64,000 bases of DNA from Curtobacterium luteum (GTDB lineage Bacteria; Actinomycetota; Actinomycetes; Actinomycetales; Microbacteriaceae), in assembly GCF_014646995.1 (NCBI RefSeq), contig NZ_BMOI01000013.1:1-64000 (forward strand), in the 5' to 3' direction. Below the pieces are notes generated by a model. The model saw only the letters and a list, made by a program, of their open reading frames with translations. It ran no database searches and had not been told where the DNA came from. Below are positions 1-7,348 of this stretch, piece after piece (position 1 is the first letter of the stretch; each line of letters begins with the position of its first letter). Position numbers and translations under genes: made by a program.

Positions 1-26
1 CCCCCCCTCCTCAACGTCCCCCAGCT

Positions 27-413
27 ATGAAGATGTCAACGACGAGGTTCGCCTCTGCATGTACTGCGAGCGTGCCTCCGCGATGGGCCGTGAAACAGTG
101 GCAGAAAGTGGCCGAGCAGATCACCGGCGCGATCACAGCTCGTTCACTCGAGGTTGGTGAAGAGCTGCCTTCGCTGCGGGATGCCTCGGCGGCACTTGGC
201 GTCAGCATCAACACGATCGTGATGGCGTACCACGTCCTCTCCGATACTGGTGTTCTCCTGCGGTCACCGCACCGCCACTACGCCGTCGCCCAGCCGCTTC
301 GGTACTGCGACTTCTTCGTCCCAAGAGGGCACGTGTCGGACGGGCCTTCGCGTTTTGGGTGGCACGCTGGCGGTCTTGTCCTTGAGGACACCGCCCCGCC
401 CACCCAATGGTGA
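27..413 (+). CDS. Short GntR-family transcriptional regulator
   Basis: This is a 128-residue protein with an N-terminal winged helix-turn-helix of the GntR type, roughly residues 22-80. The visible motifs are VAEQITGAI, GEELPSLRDASAALGVS and NTIVMAYHVL, the usual three helices and wing of the family. The C-terminal part is only about 45 residues, too short for an FCR or UTRA ligand domain, so it resembles the short YtrA-like class that often represses neighbouring membrane or transport genes. The ATG at 27 is used; an ATG two codons later is equally possible, and only 26 bases precede it in the window. The next gene begins 66 bases downstream on the same strand. The ligand and target are unknown. 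Confidence 0.75.
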   Translation: MKMSTTRFASACTASVPPRWAVKQWQKVAEQITGAITARSLEVGEELPSLRDASAALGVSINTIVMAYHVLSDTGVLLRSPHRHYAVAQPLRYCDFFVPRGHVSDGPSRFGWHAGGLVLEDTAPPTQW

Positions 414-479
414 CCATGTGCCGGCAAGAGTCTGCCCACACGAACGCCAGCCGACAGATCCGCGGGGCGGTGACCTGAA

Positions 480-1163
480 GTGCGATTCTCGGCCGCGCTG
501 ATTTTCCTCGTCGCTGTCACGTCGGTAGCTGGCGTAGCGCTCACTATCGCGAGCGAGAGCAGTCCCGCACCGCGCGCAGTGACCAGGCCAACCAGATCGT
601 CCGCTGGAGTCACTGCAGCGACGACGGAAAGCGCTTGCGGCCGCATGCTGCCATACACCCGTAGCAATGACCTGGTGATGTCGCCGTCGACGGATTGGAG
701 CGCGCAAGGGCCAGCCACGATCGCATCCAGCGTGACCGCGGGCGCGTTTCACAACGGCGCCGGCTACTGGTCGTGCTACTCACGCACACCGGAAGGCGCC
801 CTCTACGCGGCATACAACGCGACCCAATACTGCGCGGACCCGAACCTCGCAGCTCGCGCCCTGCCGCAGACGCTCGCAGATGGTCCCGGCAAAGCCGCTG
901 CCACGGCCGCCGCTCGACGCAACGACGCTCCATGCAGCCCGCTGAGCCCGGCCGGGTTCGTGATGCAGTCCTATGACGGAACCAACGCCACGGTGTATCT
1001 GCTCGTCACGACCGCGACGGGCGCGCTGGGAGCCGCTGGGACCAACCTTGTGTGGCAGCACGGCGACTGGAAGATCAAAGTCGATGCAAGCGGCCACAAT
1101 CCGATCGCCGCGGTACCCGCCATGGCGGCGGCCGACAACACGCCATGGGGAGCGAACGGGTGA
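480..1163 (+). CDS. Secreted or membrane-anchored hypothetical protein
   Basis: The 227-residue product starts at a GTG. It has an N-terminal hydrophobic segment at about residues 4-24 behind a single Arg, typical of a signal peptide or membrane anchor, then a Thr/Ser/Ala-rich linker and an extracytoplasmic domain. Features of that domain are the paired Cys near CGRML and CSPLSP, a GAGYWSCYSRTPEGALYAAY stretch and a terminal WQHGDWKIKVD stretch. The general look is that of exported accessory proteins of actinobacterial conjugative elements, but I do not recognise a named family. Its stop codon overlaps the GTG of the next gene (GTGA), so the two are probably translated together. Confidence 0.65.
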   Translation: MRFSAALIFLVAVTSVAGVALTIASESSPAPRAVTRPTRSSAGVTAATTESACGRMLPYTRSNDLVMSPSTDWSAQGPATIASSVTAGAFHNGAGYWSCYSRTPEGALYAAYNATQYCADPNLAARALPQTLADGPGKAAATAAARRNDAPCSPLSPAGFVMQSYDGTNATVYLLVTTATGALGAAGTNLVWQHGDWKIKVDASGHNPIAAVPAMAAADNTPWGANG

Positions 1164-1678
1164 CTGACGGCGATCACGACACCAGTCCTAGGAGGCAGCT
1201 GGCCGACGGCGCGAACGCTTCTGTCTCAAAAAATCAGAGGAGGGTCTTGCGGGAGCTCGGGTATGACCTCTCCGCTATGCGGGACGAAGTCGTCCGGGCG
1301 CTCGAGTTCATGGACAGCGCCTACCATCAGGTACTCACGATCACCGACGTCGCGGCCGCTGCCGGGATCAGCCCACGGCGCTTGCAGGAGCTCGTTCGAG
1401 CGGCGACGTCGGAGAGTCCGATGAACGTCCTCCGGCAGATCCGGATGTTGTATGCCCGGCAGATGCTGCTCGATTCCGCCGAGCGCCGCACCGTTGGTGA
1501 CATCGCCCGCGCGGCGCAGCTGCTGCACCTCGGGAGGTTTTCCGTGCGGTACGCCGCCGAGTTCGGGGAGTCTCCCTCGAAGACCGCGCGGCGGGTGCGG
1601 CAACGGCCGTCGCGCTCTGCCTCCACGCGGAAGCGTCGTACGTTCGATGTGCTGGCGATGGAGCGCATCGAGCCCTGA
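1160..1678 (+). CDS. AraC-type helix-turn-helix regulator
   Basis: This 172-residue protein has an AraC/XylS-type DNA-binding region at about residues 45-130. The first helix-turn-helix is ITDVAAAAGISPRRLQELV and the second is TVGDIARAAQLLHLGRFSV, followed by RYAAEFGESPSKTARRVR, which matches the family's F-x-x-x-F-G-x-S-P-x-x-x-R-R pattern. There is no N-terminal cupin sensor domain, only a polar N-terminus. The GTG at 1160 was chosen because it overlaps the upstream stop in a GTGA; an ATG at 1145 is the alternative. The Arg/Ser-rich C-terminus is not explained. The target genes are unknown. Confidence 0.75.
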   Translation: MTDGDHDTSPRRQLADGANASVSKNQRRVLRELGYDLSAMRDEVVRALEFMDSAYHQVLTITDVAAAAGISPRRLQELVRAATSESPMNVLRQIRMLYARQMLLDSAERRTVGDIARAAQLLHLGRFSVRYAAEFGESPSKTARRVRQRPSRSASTRKRRTFDVLAMERIEP

Positions 1679-1734
1679 GAACGCTAGGCATGCGCTGCGA
1701 TCAGGAGGTTTCTCCGTCTGCCCCAGCTGCGTGC

Positions 1735-2547
1735 CTAGCGGACTTGGAAGGGGGTTCCCAGCGGCAGCAGCCGCGCGAGTGCAGTGATGTCGGCGTTCCG
1801 CATGCGAACGCAGCCGTGGGAGCCATCTCGGCCGATGCTCGATGTGTCATCGGTGCCGTGCAGGCCGATCTGACCGGGTCCCCCACCGAATGAGTTGAGC
1901 ACGTCCGAGAACGCGGTCGTCCCATAGGCGTAGGGACCGTAGCCGCTGTTGGATGGCTGCAACAGCTCAGTTAACGCGAATCGTCCTCGAGGGGTCGGGG
2001 TTCCTCCGGTGCCGGTCGCGACGCGGTAGGTGTCGATGAGCCTGCCGTGGTTGTAGAGGTCGAGCGTGTGCGTTGCGACGGTCACCACGACGGCGTAGGG
2101 GTCAGTCGACAGCGACACCGAGCTCGAGCGGATCCATCCCGTGCTGCCATTCGGGCGAACCGGCAGCAGGACCTCCAGCCACTGGCCGGACCGCTGCACC
2201 ACGCGGAACACCAACGGTGCTCCCGAGGGCTGCGGGTTCTGCAGCGTCCGAGTAGGAGCAGCGCCGGCTCGTGTGCTGATCGCGACGCTGCTCCCAGTCA
2301 CTGCCGCGACCGTGGTCGCCGTAGGGGCATCAATCGCTGCCGTACCAGTCGCCGACGGTGTCCCTAGCGGGGGCGAGCTGGCGTGCGGTGTTGCCGATGC
2401 GCGTGCGCCTGAGTCGAGGTTGGCATCTGGGTGTGCTGCGGCATGGGCGAGCGCGATGATCGTGGTGCAGATGCTGATCACGATGGCGGCGGCTGCCGCG
2501 GCGAGCAGGACGTGTCGTCGTGGCCGCCGCACGAGACGCCGGATCAT
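1735..2547 (-). CDS. L,D-transpeptidase with YkuD catalytic domain
   Basis: This enzyme is expected to act outside the membrane, forming 3-3 cross-links in peptidoglycan or attaching proteins to it. The 270-residue protein has an Arg-rich N-terminus and one transmembrane segment at about residues 13-36. An Ala/Thr/Pro linker follows, then an SH3-like region at about 85-145, then the YkuD domain at about 150-270. The catalytic signature is present: LHGTDD, then the SHGCVRM motif with the active-site Cys near residue 249. The family starts its catalytic domain with a strand like the VVTVATHTLDLY seen here. It lies just downstream of the large secreted repeat protein on the same strand with a 9-base gap, so the two may be co-transcribed. 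Confidence 0.88.
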   Translation of the reverse strand: MIRRLVRRPRRHVLLAAAAAAIVISICTTIIALAHAAAHPDANLDSGARASATPHASSPPLGTPSATGTAAIDAPTATTVAAVTGSSVAISTRAGAAPTRTLQNPQPSGAPLVFRVVQRSGQWLEVLLPVRPNGSTGWIRSSSVSLSTDPYAVVVTVATHTLDLYNHGRLIDTYRVATGTGGTPTPRGRFALTELLQPSNSGYGPYAYGTTAFSDVLNSFGGGPGQIGLHGTDDTSSIGRDGSHGCVRMRNADITALARLLPLGTPFQVR

Positions 2548-2556
2548 GTCGGGAAC

Positions 2557-4680
2557 TCAGCCAGTGAACGTTGCTCGAGCGGTGACTGGCGTGGCCACCG
2601 GCGCCGCTGCCCCCGAGCTCGTGGAGGTCGGCTCGTGATCAGATCCGTTGCTGGTGGTCGATGGTGCAGCTGCCGCGGTGACGATGGTGATCGAACCGGT
2701 GGACGCACCCGTACCGATGCCGTTGGACGCGGTGACGGTGAACGTCCATGTGCCGGTGCTGGTGGGTGTGCCGGACAGGAGACCCTGCGGAGTCAGCGTC
2801 AAGCCGGCGGGAAGTCGACCGGAGGTCACAGTGAACGTCGGAGCGGGGTTTCCTGCGGCGGTGAACTGGTAGGAGTACCGCTTCCCCACCGTCGCGGCCG
2901 AGGGCGGAGACACCGCCATGAACGTCGGCTGCACCAGCTGCTTCGACACCGTGATGGTGACTTCAGTGGTGGCGTCCGAGCCGACCCCGTTGGACGCGGC
3001 CACGGTGAACGTCGACGTCCCGGTAGCGGTGGGCGTGCCAGCGAGCACCCCTCCTGCCGTCAGGGACAGGCCCGCGGGCAGCTGTCCCTTGCTGACCGAG
3101 AACGTCGGCGACGGCGAACCGCTCGCCGCGAACGTGTACGAGTACGTCGCGCCGACCGTCGTGGCAGCCGGCGGCGTGTCAGCAGTGAACGCCGGCGCAA
3201 CGGGCGCTTGGGTGACGGTGATGGTGATCGGGTCGGTAGCAGCATCCGTGCCAACACCGTTGGAAGCGGCAACGGTGAACGTGAAGGTGTCAGCGCTGGT
3301 GGGTGTACCAGAGAGCACACCGTCGGACGACAACGTCAGCCCATCCGGAAGCTGCCCCTTGCTGACCGAGAACGTCGGAGACGGGGAACCGGTTGCGGTG
3401 AACGTGAACGAGTACGGCGTACCGATGGTTGCGGACTTCGGCGGGTTGTCCGCGGTGAACGCGGGCGCTTCCGGCTTCGGTTCCACGCGCATCGTGATCG
3501 GGTCGGTCGTCGCGTCCTGGCCGACACCATTCGATGCGCGCACAACGAAGGTTGACTTCCCGGCGCTGGTTGGCGTGCCAGAGAGCACGCCGGCGGGGGT
3601 CAATGTCAATCCTGCCGGCAGATCGCCATCAACCGAGAACGTGGGCGACGGTTCCCCGTCGGCAGTGAAGGTGTACGAGTACGCGGTACCGACCGTCGCC
3701 GAGCCCGGCGGCGTCTCCTCTTCGAACACCGGCGGCTTCGGCAGCGGCAGCACGGTGATGTTCCCGGCGCCGCTGTTGGCGACGTACGCCGCACCCGTGA
3801 CCGGGTTGATCGCAACCGCAACCGGCACGGACCCGACACGCTCGGTGAGCGTCACGGTGTTCGTCTGCGTGGACAGCAGCGAGACCGTGTTGTCACCCCG
3901 GTTGACGACGTACATGTCACCGTTGGCTGCGTTGTAGGCAATGGCCGTGGGCTGCGTCCCCACCGTGACCGTGGTGCGCACGCGCGAGGTTCCAGCTTCG
4001 ATGACGGATACGGTGCCGTCACCGGTGTTGGCGACATACACGTCGCCGTTCGGGGCGACCGCGAGCGCTTCCGGGTCGCTGCCAACCGGAACGCTCTGCA
4101 GGACTGTGCCTGCCGAGATCAGGGAAACCGTGTTGTTGCCCGGGTTCGCCGTGTAGACGATCGATCCGTTCGGGCTGACCGCCGCGTCGACAGGACCACC
4201 GGGAACGGTGATGGTTTGAGTCACCGACTTGGAGGTGGTCGAGATCACGCTCAGTCGGTTGAGTCCGCTGCTGGTCACGTACGCTTCGGTCCCCGCCGGG
4301 TTCAGCGCCATCTTCGAACCGGCGACGGACACTCCCCAGCCGTAGGCGCCCGTGTTCGAGTACGCGACGAGCTCGCTGATCCGCGGCTGGAGCGTGTAGA
4401 TCGTCGAACTGTCCGGGCTCACTGCCATGGACTCCGGTGAGTCGTAGCCAAGGTTTCGGGTGAACATCGTCTGCTCGGTGGATGTTGCAAGCGCTAGCAA
4501 CGCCCGGTAGTTGTCATCGCCGACGTACAGGGTCGACCCGTCCGGGCTGACGGCTGCAGAGATCGGCTTCCGGCCACTGCCCAGGTCGATCGTTCTCGGG
4601 TCCGCGTGCGCCGGCGTCGCGGCGATCAGTACCAGGCCGGCAGCAACGAGCGCGGCAATCGCCGCGAAACCTCTCCGCAA
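2557..4680 (-). CDS. Large secreted YVTN beta-propeller and Ig-repeat protein
   Basis: The 707-residue product begins with a signal peptide (MRRGFAAIAALVAAGLVLI, cleavage near AHA). Residues 30-315 form a beta-propeller built from YVTN-type repeats: units such as GSDPEALAVAPNGDVYVANT and STVSVI-type strands recur about every 40 residues. Residues 320-680 hold four putative Ig (He_PIG-type) repeats of about 85-90 residues, each with a pattern like LPAGLTLTPAGVLSGTPTS and ASNGVG. The tail is Thr/Ser/Ala-rich with no LPXTG-like sorting signal. The architecture suggests a surface or extracellular adhesin or scaffold; no catalytic motif is visible. The cotranscribed L,D-transpeptidase could help with wall attachment, which is inference. 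Confidence 0.82.
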   Translation of the reverse strand: MRRGFAAIAALVAAGLVLIAATPAHADPRTIDLGSGRKPISAAVSPDGSTLYVGDDNYRALLALATSTEQTMFTRNLGYDSPESMAVSPDSSTIYTLQPRISELVAYSNTGAYGWGVSVAGSKMALNPAGTEAYVTSSGLNRLSVISTTSKSVTQTITVPGGPVDAAVSPNGSIVYTANPGNNTVSLISAGTVLQSVPVGSDPEALAVAPNGDVYVANTGDGTVSVIEAGTSRVRTTVTVGTQPTAIAYNAANGDMYVVNRGDNTVSLLSTQTNTVTLTERVGSVPVAVAINPVTGAAYVANSGAGNITVLPLPKPPVFEEETPPGSATVGTAYSYTFTADGEPSPTFSVDGDLPAGLTLTPAGVLSGTPTSAGKSTFVVRASNGVGQDATTDPITMRVEPKPEAPAFTADNPPKSATIGTPYSFTFTATGSPSPTFSVSKGQLPDGLTLSSDGVLSGTPTSADTFTFTVAASNGVGTDAATDPITITVTQAPVAPAFTADTPPAATTVGATYSYTFAASGSPSPTFSVSKGQLPAGLSLTAGGVLAGTPTATGTSTFTVAASNGVGSDATTEVTITVSKQLVQPTFMAVSPPSAATVGKRYSYQFTAAGNPAPTFTVTSGRLPAGLTLTPQGLLSGTPTSTGTWTFTVTASNGIGTGASTGSITIVTAAAAPSTTSNGSDHEPTSTSSGAAAPVATPVTARATFTG

Positions 4681-4741
4681 CAGAACTCCTCAGGGGTGAG
4701 CGCCGAAACGCCAACAAACAGACTCTTTGGATCATAACGGA

Positions 4742-5320
4742 TCAAAACGGACCAGCTACACCAAGAGCACCTCTGTGCGTGTCTCCTAAATGGCGTAGCC
4801 AGGCGATGACCGCGTTGAGGACGACCGCGGCGCGGTAGACGATCGCGAGCTTGTCGTAGTGCGTTGCCAGGCCCCGCCACTGCTTCAACCGGCAGAAGCC
4901 GCGTTCGATGACGTTGCGGTTCTTGTAGTCGACCGGGTCGTAGGTTCCGGGGCGTCCGCCACGGGAGCCACGCCGGAGCCGGTGGCCCTGCTGGTCGCGG
5001 GGTTCCGGGATCACGGACTCGATGCCACGCGAGCGCAAGTGCTGCCGGATCGCGCGGGAGGAGTACGCCTTGTCGCCCCGGACCCGGTCCGGCCGGGTCC
5101 GGGGGCGGCCGATGCTTCGGCGCACGCGGAGGTCGGCGAGCAGTGTCAGGAGCATGGGCGAGTCCCCGGCCTGGCCGGGCGTGATCATCGTGAGCAACGG
5201 AAGACCGTTGCCGTCGACGAACTGATGCACCTTCGTGGACAGGCCGCCGCGTGAGCGGCCGACGCCGTGGTCAGGCGGCTCGATGCCCGGATCCGTGTAA
5301 TTCGACGAAGCCCCCTGTGG
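4742..5320 (-). CDS. IS5-family transposase, second frame (OrfB)
   Basis: This frame holds the C-terminal part of the DDE transposase: DHGVGRSRGGLSTKVHQFVD, then DRVRGDKAYSSRAIRQHLR with the second Asp, then NVIERGFCRLKQWRGLATHYD with the catalytic Glu in the Y-x-x-x-N-x-I-E-R pattern. It probably has no independent start and is reached by frameshift from the upstream frame. The reading frame runs through the left inverted repeat (4775) and stops 33 bases beyond it, so the last dozen residues are encoded by flanking DNA. All three catalytic acidic residues seem present across the two frames. Confidence 0.8.
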   Translation of the reverse strand, partial: PQGASSNYTDPGIEPPDHGVGRSRGGLSTKVHQFVDGNGLPLLTMITPGQAGDSPMLLTLLADLRVRRSIGRPRTRPDRVRGDKAYSSRAIRQHLRSRGIESVIPEPRDQQGHRLRRGSRGGRPGTYDPVDYKNRNVIERGFCRLKQWRGLATHYDKLAIVYRAAVVLNAVIAWLRHLGDTHRGALGVAGPF

Positions 5321-5712
5321 TCCGGGCGATGTTCGTCGCGTGCTGATGCGCACGGGCGATCGTCGAGTCGACCGACACAGACCAGTCGACCTGCCCGGCC
5401 GCATCCGCGGCGGCCAACAGTCGGTCGAGGACCGTGTCCCAGAGTCCATCGCCGGCGAGGCGGCGATGCCACTTCCACACCGTCTGCCACGGCCCGAACA
5501 CCGACGGCAGGTCCCGCCACGCGATCCCGGTTCGATACCGGTACACGATGCCCTCGACCATCGTCCGAGCGTCCGCGAACGGTCGCCCTCTCCGGCCGGT
5601 CGGGCCGGGCAGCAGATCGGCGACGGCAGCCCACTGGGCATCCGACAGCAGCACGAAACGACTCACCCGACGACGATCCCAGACCCGCCGCGACTATTTG
5701 AGAGACACGCCC
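4775..5712 (-). mobile_element. IS5-family (IS427-like) insertion sequence
   Basis: The element is about 940 bp with imperfect terminal inverted repeats. Read inward, the left end is GTGCGTGTCTCCTAAAT from 4775 and the right end is GGGCGTGTCTCTCAAAT from 5712, 14 of 17 identical. It carries a two-frame DDE transposase. The right end coincides with the last base of the stop codon of the small acidic gene at 5712-5867, and the TAG beside it fits the CTAG/TNA-type targets of the IS427 group. No target duplication can be recognised at the left end, so a deletion or rearrangement on that side is possible. Confidence 0.8.
5271..5666 (-). CDS. IS5-family transposase, first frame (OrfA)
   Basis: This 131-residue frame carries the N-terminal DUF4096-like domain (LSDAQWAAVADLLPG, then WRDLPSVFGPWQTVWKWHRR) and the first catalytic Asp region (VDWSVSVDSTIARAHQHA). 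The protein is completed in the second frame from about position 5320. The switch lies around a run of five G on the coding strand (5311-5315). OrfB is in the +1 frame relative to OrfA, so expression of full transposase needs a frameshift, as is usual in this IS group. Confidence 0.85.
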   Translation of the reverse strand: MSRFVLLSDAQWAAVADLLPGPTGRRGRPFADARTMVEGIVYRYRTGIAWRDLPSVFGPWQTVWKWHRRLAGDGLWDTVLDRLLAAADAAGQVDWSVSVDSTIARAHQHATNIARTTGGFVELHGSGHRAA

Positions 5713-5867
5713 TAGTCCGCCTCGGGCTCCTCGGGCTCGCCGCCCGAGTCGTGGTCGCTGTCCTGCGACGGGTCCTCGGTGGCGTTGCCCGACGGCGAAC
5801 CGTCCGGCAGGTCCTCGGTGTACTCGCGCTCCGCGTCGGACGGCTGGCTGCTCGTGGTGTCGCTCAT
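5712..5867 (-). CDS. Small acidic hypothetical protein
   Basis: This is a 51-residue, strongly acidic, Ser-rich protein (SDAEREYTEDLPDG, GGEPEEPEAD) with no membrane segment. It starts at the ATG whose complement is 5865-5867. The IS5-family element abuts its stop codon, and the final G of the TAG is the first base of the inverted repeat, so the natural 3' end may have been altered slightly. A strong hairpin separates it from the amine oxidase gene upstream on the same strand. Function unknown. Confidence 0.6.
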   Translation of the reverse strand: MSDTTSSQPSDAEREYTEDLPDGSPSGNATEDPSQDSDHDSGGEPEEPEAD

Positions 5868-5922
5868 GGCCGGGACGGTACGCGCAGCGAGCGTCGCACC
5901 CACCCAGGCGACCAGGAAGAGG

Positions 5923-5960
5923 CCTGGAGGCGCGGTGCGGGCCGGCACCGCGCCTCCAGG
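5923..5960. terminator. Perfect 16-bp stem hairpin after the amine oxidase gene
   Basis: Arms 5923-5938 and 5945-5960 are exact reverse complements around a 6-base loop. The hairpin lies 18 bases past the stop of the amine oxidase gene and before the small acidic gene. There is no U-run, as is common in high-GC actinobacteria. Its arm core GGAGGCGCGGTGC resembles the hairpin at 14273-14318. Confidence 0.7.
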
Positions 5961-5977
5961 CGGTCGTCCGGTCCCGT

Positions 5978-7348
5978 CTACCGCACCGCCGGCTGCGGCA
6001 GGTCCGCGACGATCTCGGCGGCCACCTCGCGACCGATCCGCACCGCCCCGTCCACGTGCTGGTACCCGTGCCCGGCGAGGTCGCTCGACGCGAACCGCAG
6101 CGGCCCGACCGCAGCGCGCTGGTCGGCGCCGTACCGGACGAGTCCGCCGAGGTCGAAGCTCGCGGCGTAGGCGCCGCGGGTCCACTCCTCGGTGCCCCAG
6201 TCGCTCTCGTAGTAGACGACCGGGCGGCGGGCCTCGTCGCCGTAGTAGTGCGCGAGGGAGTCGAGCACGCGGGCCTTGCGGTCCTCGGCCGACAGCGCGA
6301 AGACGTCGTCCGCGTGCTGGTCGGAGACGAACCCGACGAGGGTGCCCTGCTCGGAGCCGTGCATCGAGTTGTCGTACGCCTCGTGCACGAGCTCGTACGG
6401 GCTGAACGCGGTGCCGGAGAGTCCCGCACCCCGCCAGAACGGCCGGTCGTACACGGCGTGGACCTTGATCACGAAGCCCATCGACAGGTGCTGGTGGAGC
6501 TGGTGCTGACGCCGGGGCAGCGGCGGCTCGTAGGAGATCCGCGAGTAGAGGGGCGGCGGCACGGCCACGAGTGCCTGCCGGGCACGGACCTCGACCCCGC
6601 CGTCGGCGATCGCGACCACGCCCTCGTCGTCCCAGCGCAGCGTGCGGACCGGAGCGTTGAGGTGGACGTCGTCGCCGAGCTTCGCCGCGAGCCGCTCGGA
6701 GACCTGCTGCATGCCACCGACGACGCGCTTGTCGAGGATGAAGTCCGCGTCGACGAGGTTCGAGAAGCTCCCGGCGGACGCCGCCATGAGGAGCGCCTGC
6801 AGCGCCGAGAACGTGTGGGCGGGCTTGGTCAGCATGGCGCCGGCGATGAACAGCTCGACGTTCTCGGTCGCGACCCGGTCGTCGCTCAGCCGTCGGAGCC
6901 ACTCGCGGAAGGAGAGCTCGTCGAGCGCCGCGGCGTCCGGGGTCTCCCACGGACGGTCGGGATCGACCTTCGCGACGTACTCGTCCACGACGGCGACGAG
7001 CCGCTCGATCTCGGTCGCGGTCGCCTCGGGCAGCGGGAAGATGTCGCCCGTGTACTCCGTGCGCGAGCCGTGCTGGTCGATGTAGACGCTCGAGCCCTCC
7101 CGGTACCGGTCGTAGGTCTCGAGGCCGAGCTCGACGAGGGTCTCGAGCAGCGCGGTCTGGTCCGGGGAGACCCACTGGCCGCCGATCTCGAGCGTGACAC
7201 CCTCGATGTCGTTCGTCCAGGTGCGCCCGCCGACCCGGTCACGGGCCTCGAGCACGGCGACGGTGTGGCCCTCGGCGACCAGGCGGTTCGCCGCGATCAG
7301 TCCGGTCACGCCGGCCCCGATGACGACGACGTCCTTCTCGATGGTCAT
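5978..7348 (-). CDS. Flavin monoamine oxidase family protein
   Basis: This is a 456-residue FAD-dependent amine oxidase. Residues 5-35 form the Rossmann FAD-binding motif (VVVIGAGVTGLIAANRL, then VAVLEARDRVGGRTWT), followed by LEIGGQWVSPDQ as in flavin-containing amine oxidases. The C-terminal FAD motif (GHGYQHVDGAVRIGREVAAEI) is near residue 430. There is no signal peptide, so it acts in the cytoplasm. It is the last gene of a coupled operon, and its ATG overlaps the gabD stop (ATGA). With GABA aminotransferase and succinate-semialdehyde dehydrogenase beside it, a primary amine such as putrescine or a gamma-amino aldehyde precursor is the likely substrate. That is inference from context. Confidence 0.85.
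   Translation of the reverse strand: MTIEKDVVVIGAGVTGLIAANRLVAEGHTVAVLEARDRVGGRTWTNDIEGVTLEIGGQWVSPDQTALLETLVELGLETYDRYREGSSVYIDQHGSRTEYTGDIFPLPEATATEIERLVAVVDEYVAKVDPDRPWETPDAAALDELSFREWLRRLSDDRVATENVELFIAGAMLTKPAHTFSALQALLMAASAGSFSNLVDADFILDKRVVGGMQQVSERLAAKLGDDVHLNAPVRTLRWDDEGVVAIADGGVEVRARQALVAVPPPLYSRISYEPPLPRRQHQLHQHLSMGFVIKVHAVYDRPFWRGAGLSGTAFSPYELVHEAYDNSMHGSEQGTLVGFVSDQHADDVFALSAEDRKARVLDSLAHYYGDEARRPVVYYESDWGTEEWTRGAYAASFDLGGLVRYGADQRAAVGPLRFASSDLAGHGYQHVDGAVRIGREVAAEIVADLPQPAVR

Noticed and set aside
2431..3937. Long plus-strand open frames opposite the large repeat protein
   Set aside because: They mirror the repetitive GC-rich codons of the minus-strand gene, have no ribosome sites and show no domain pattern.
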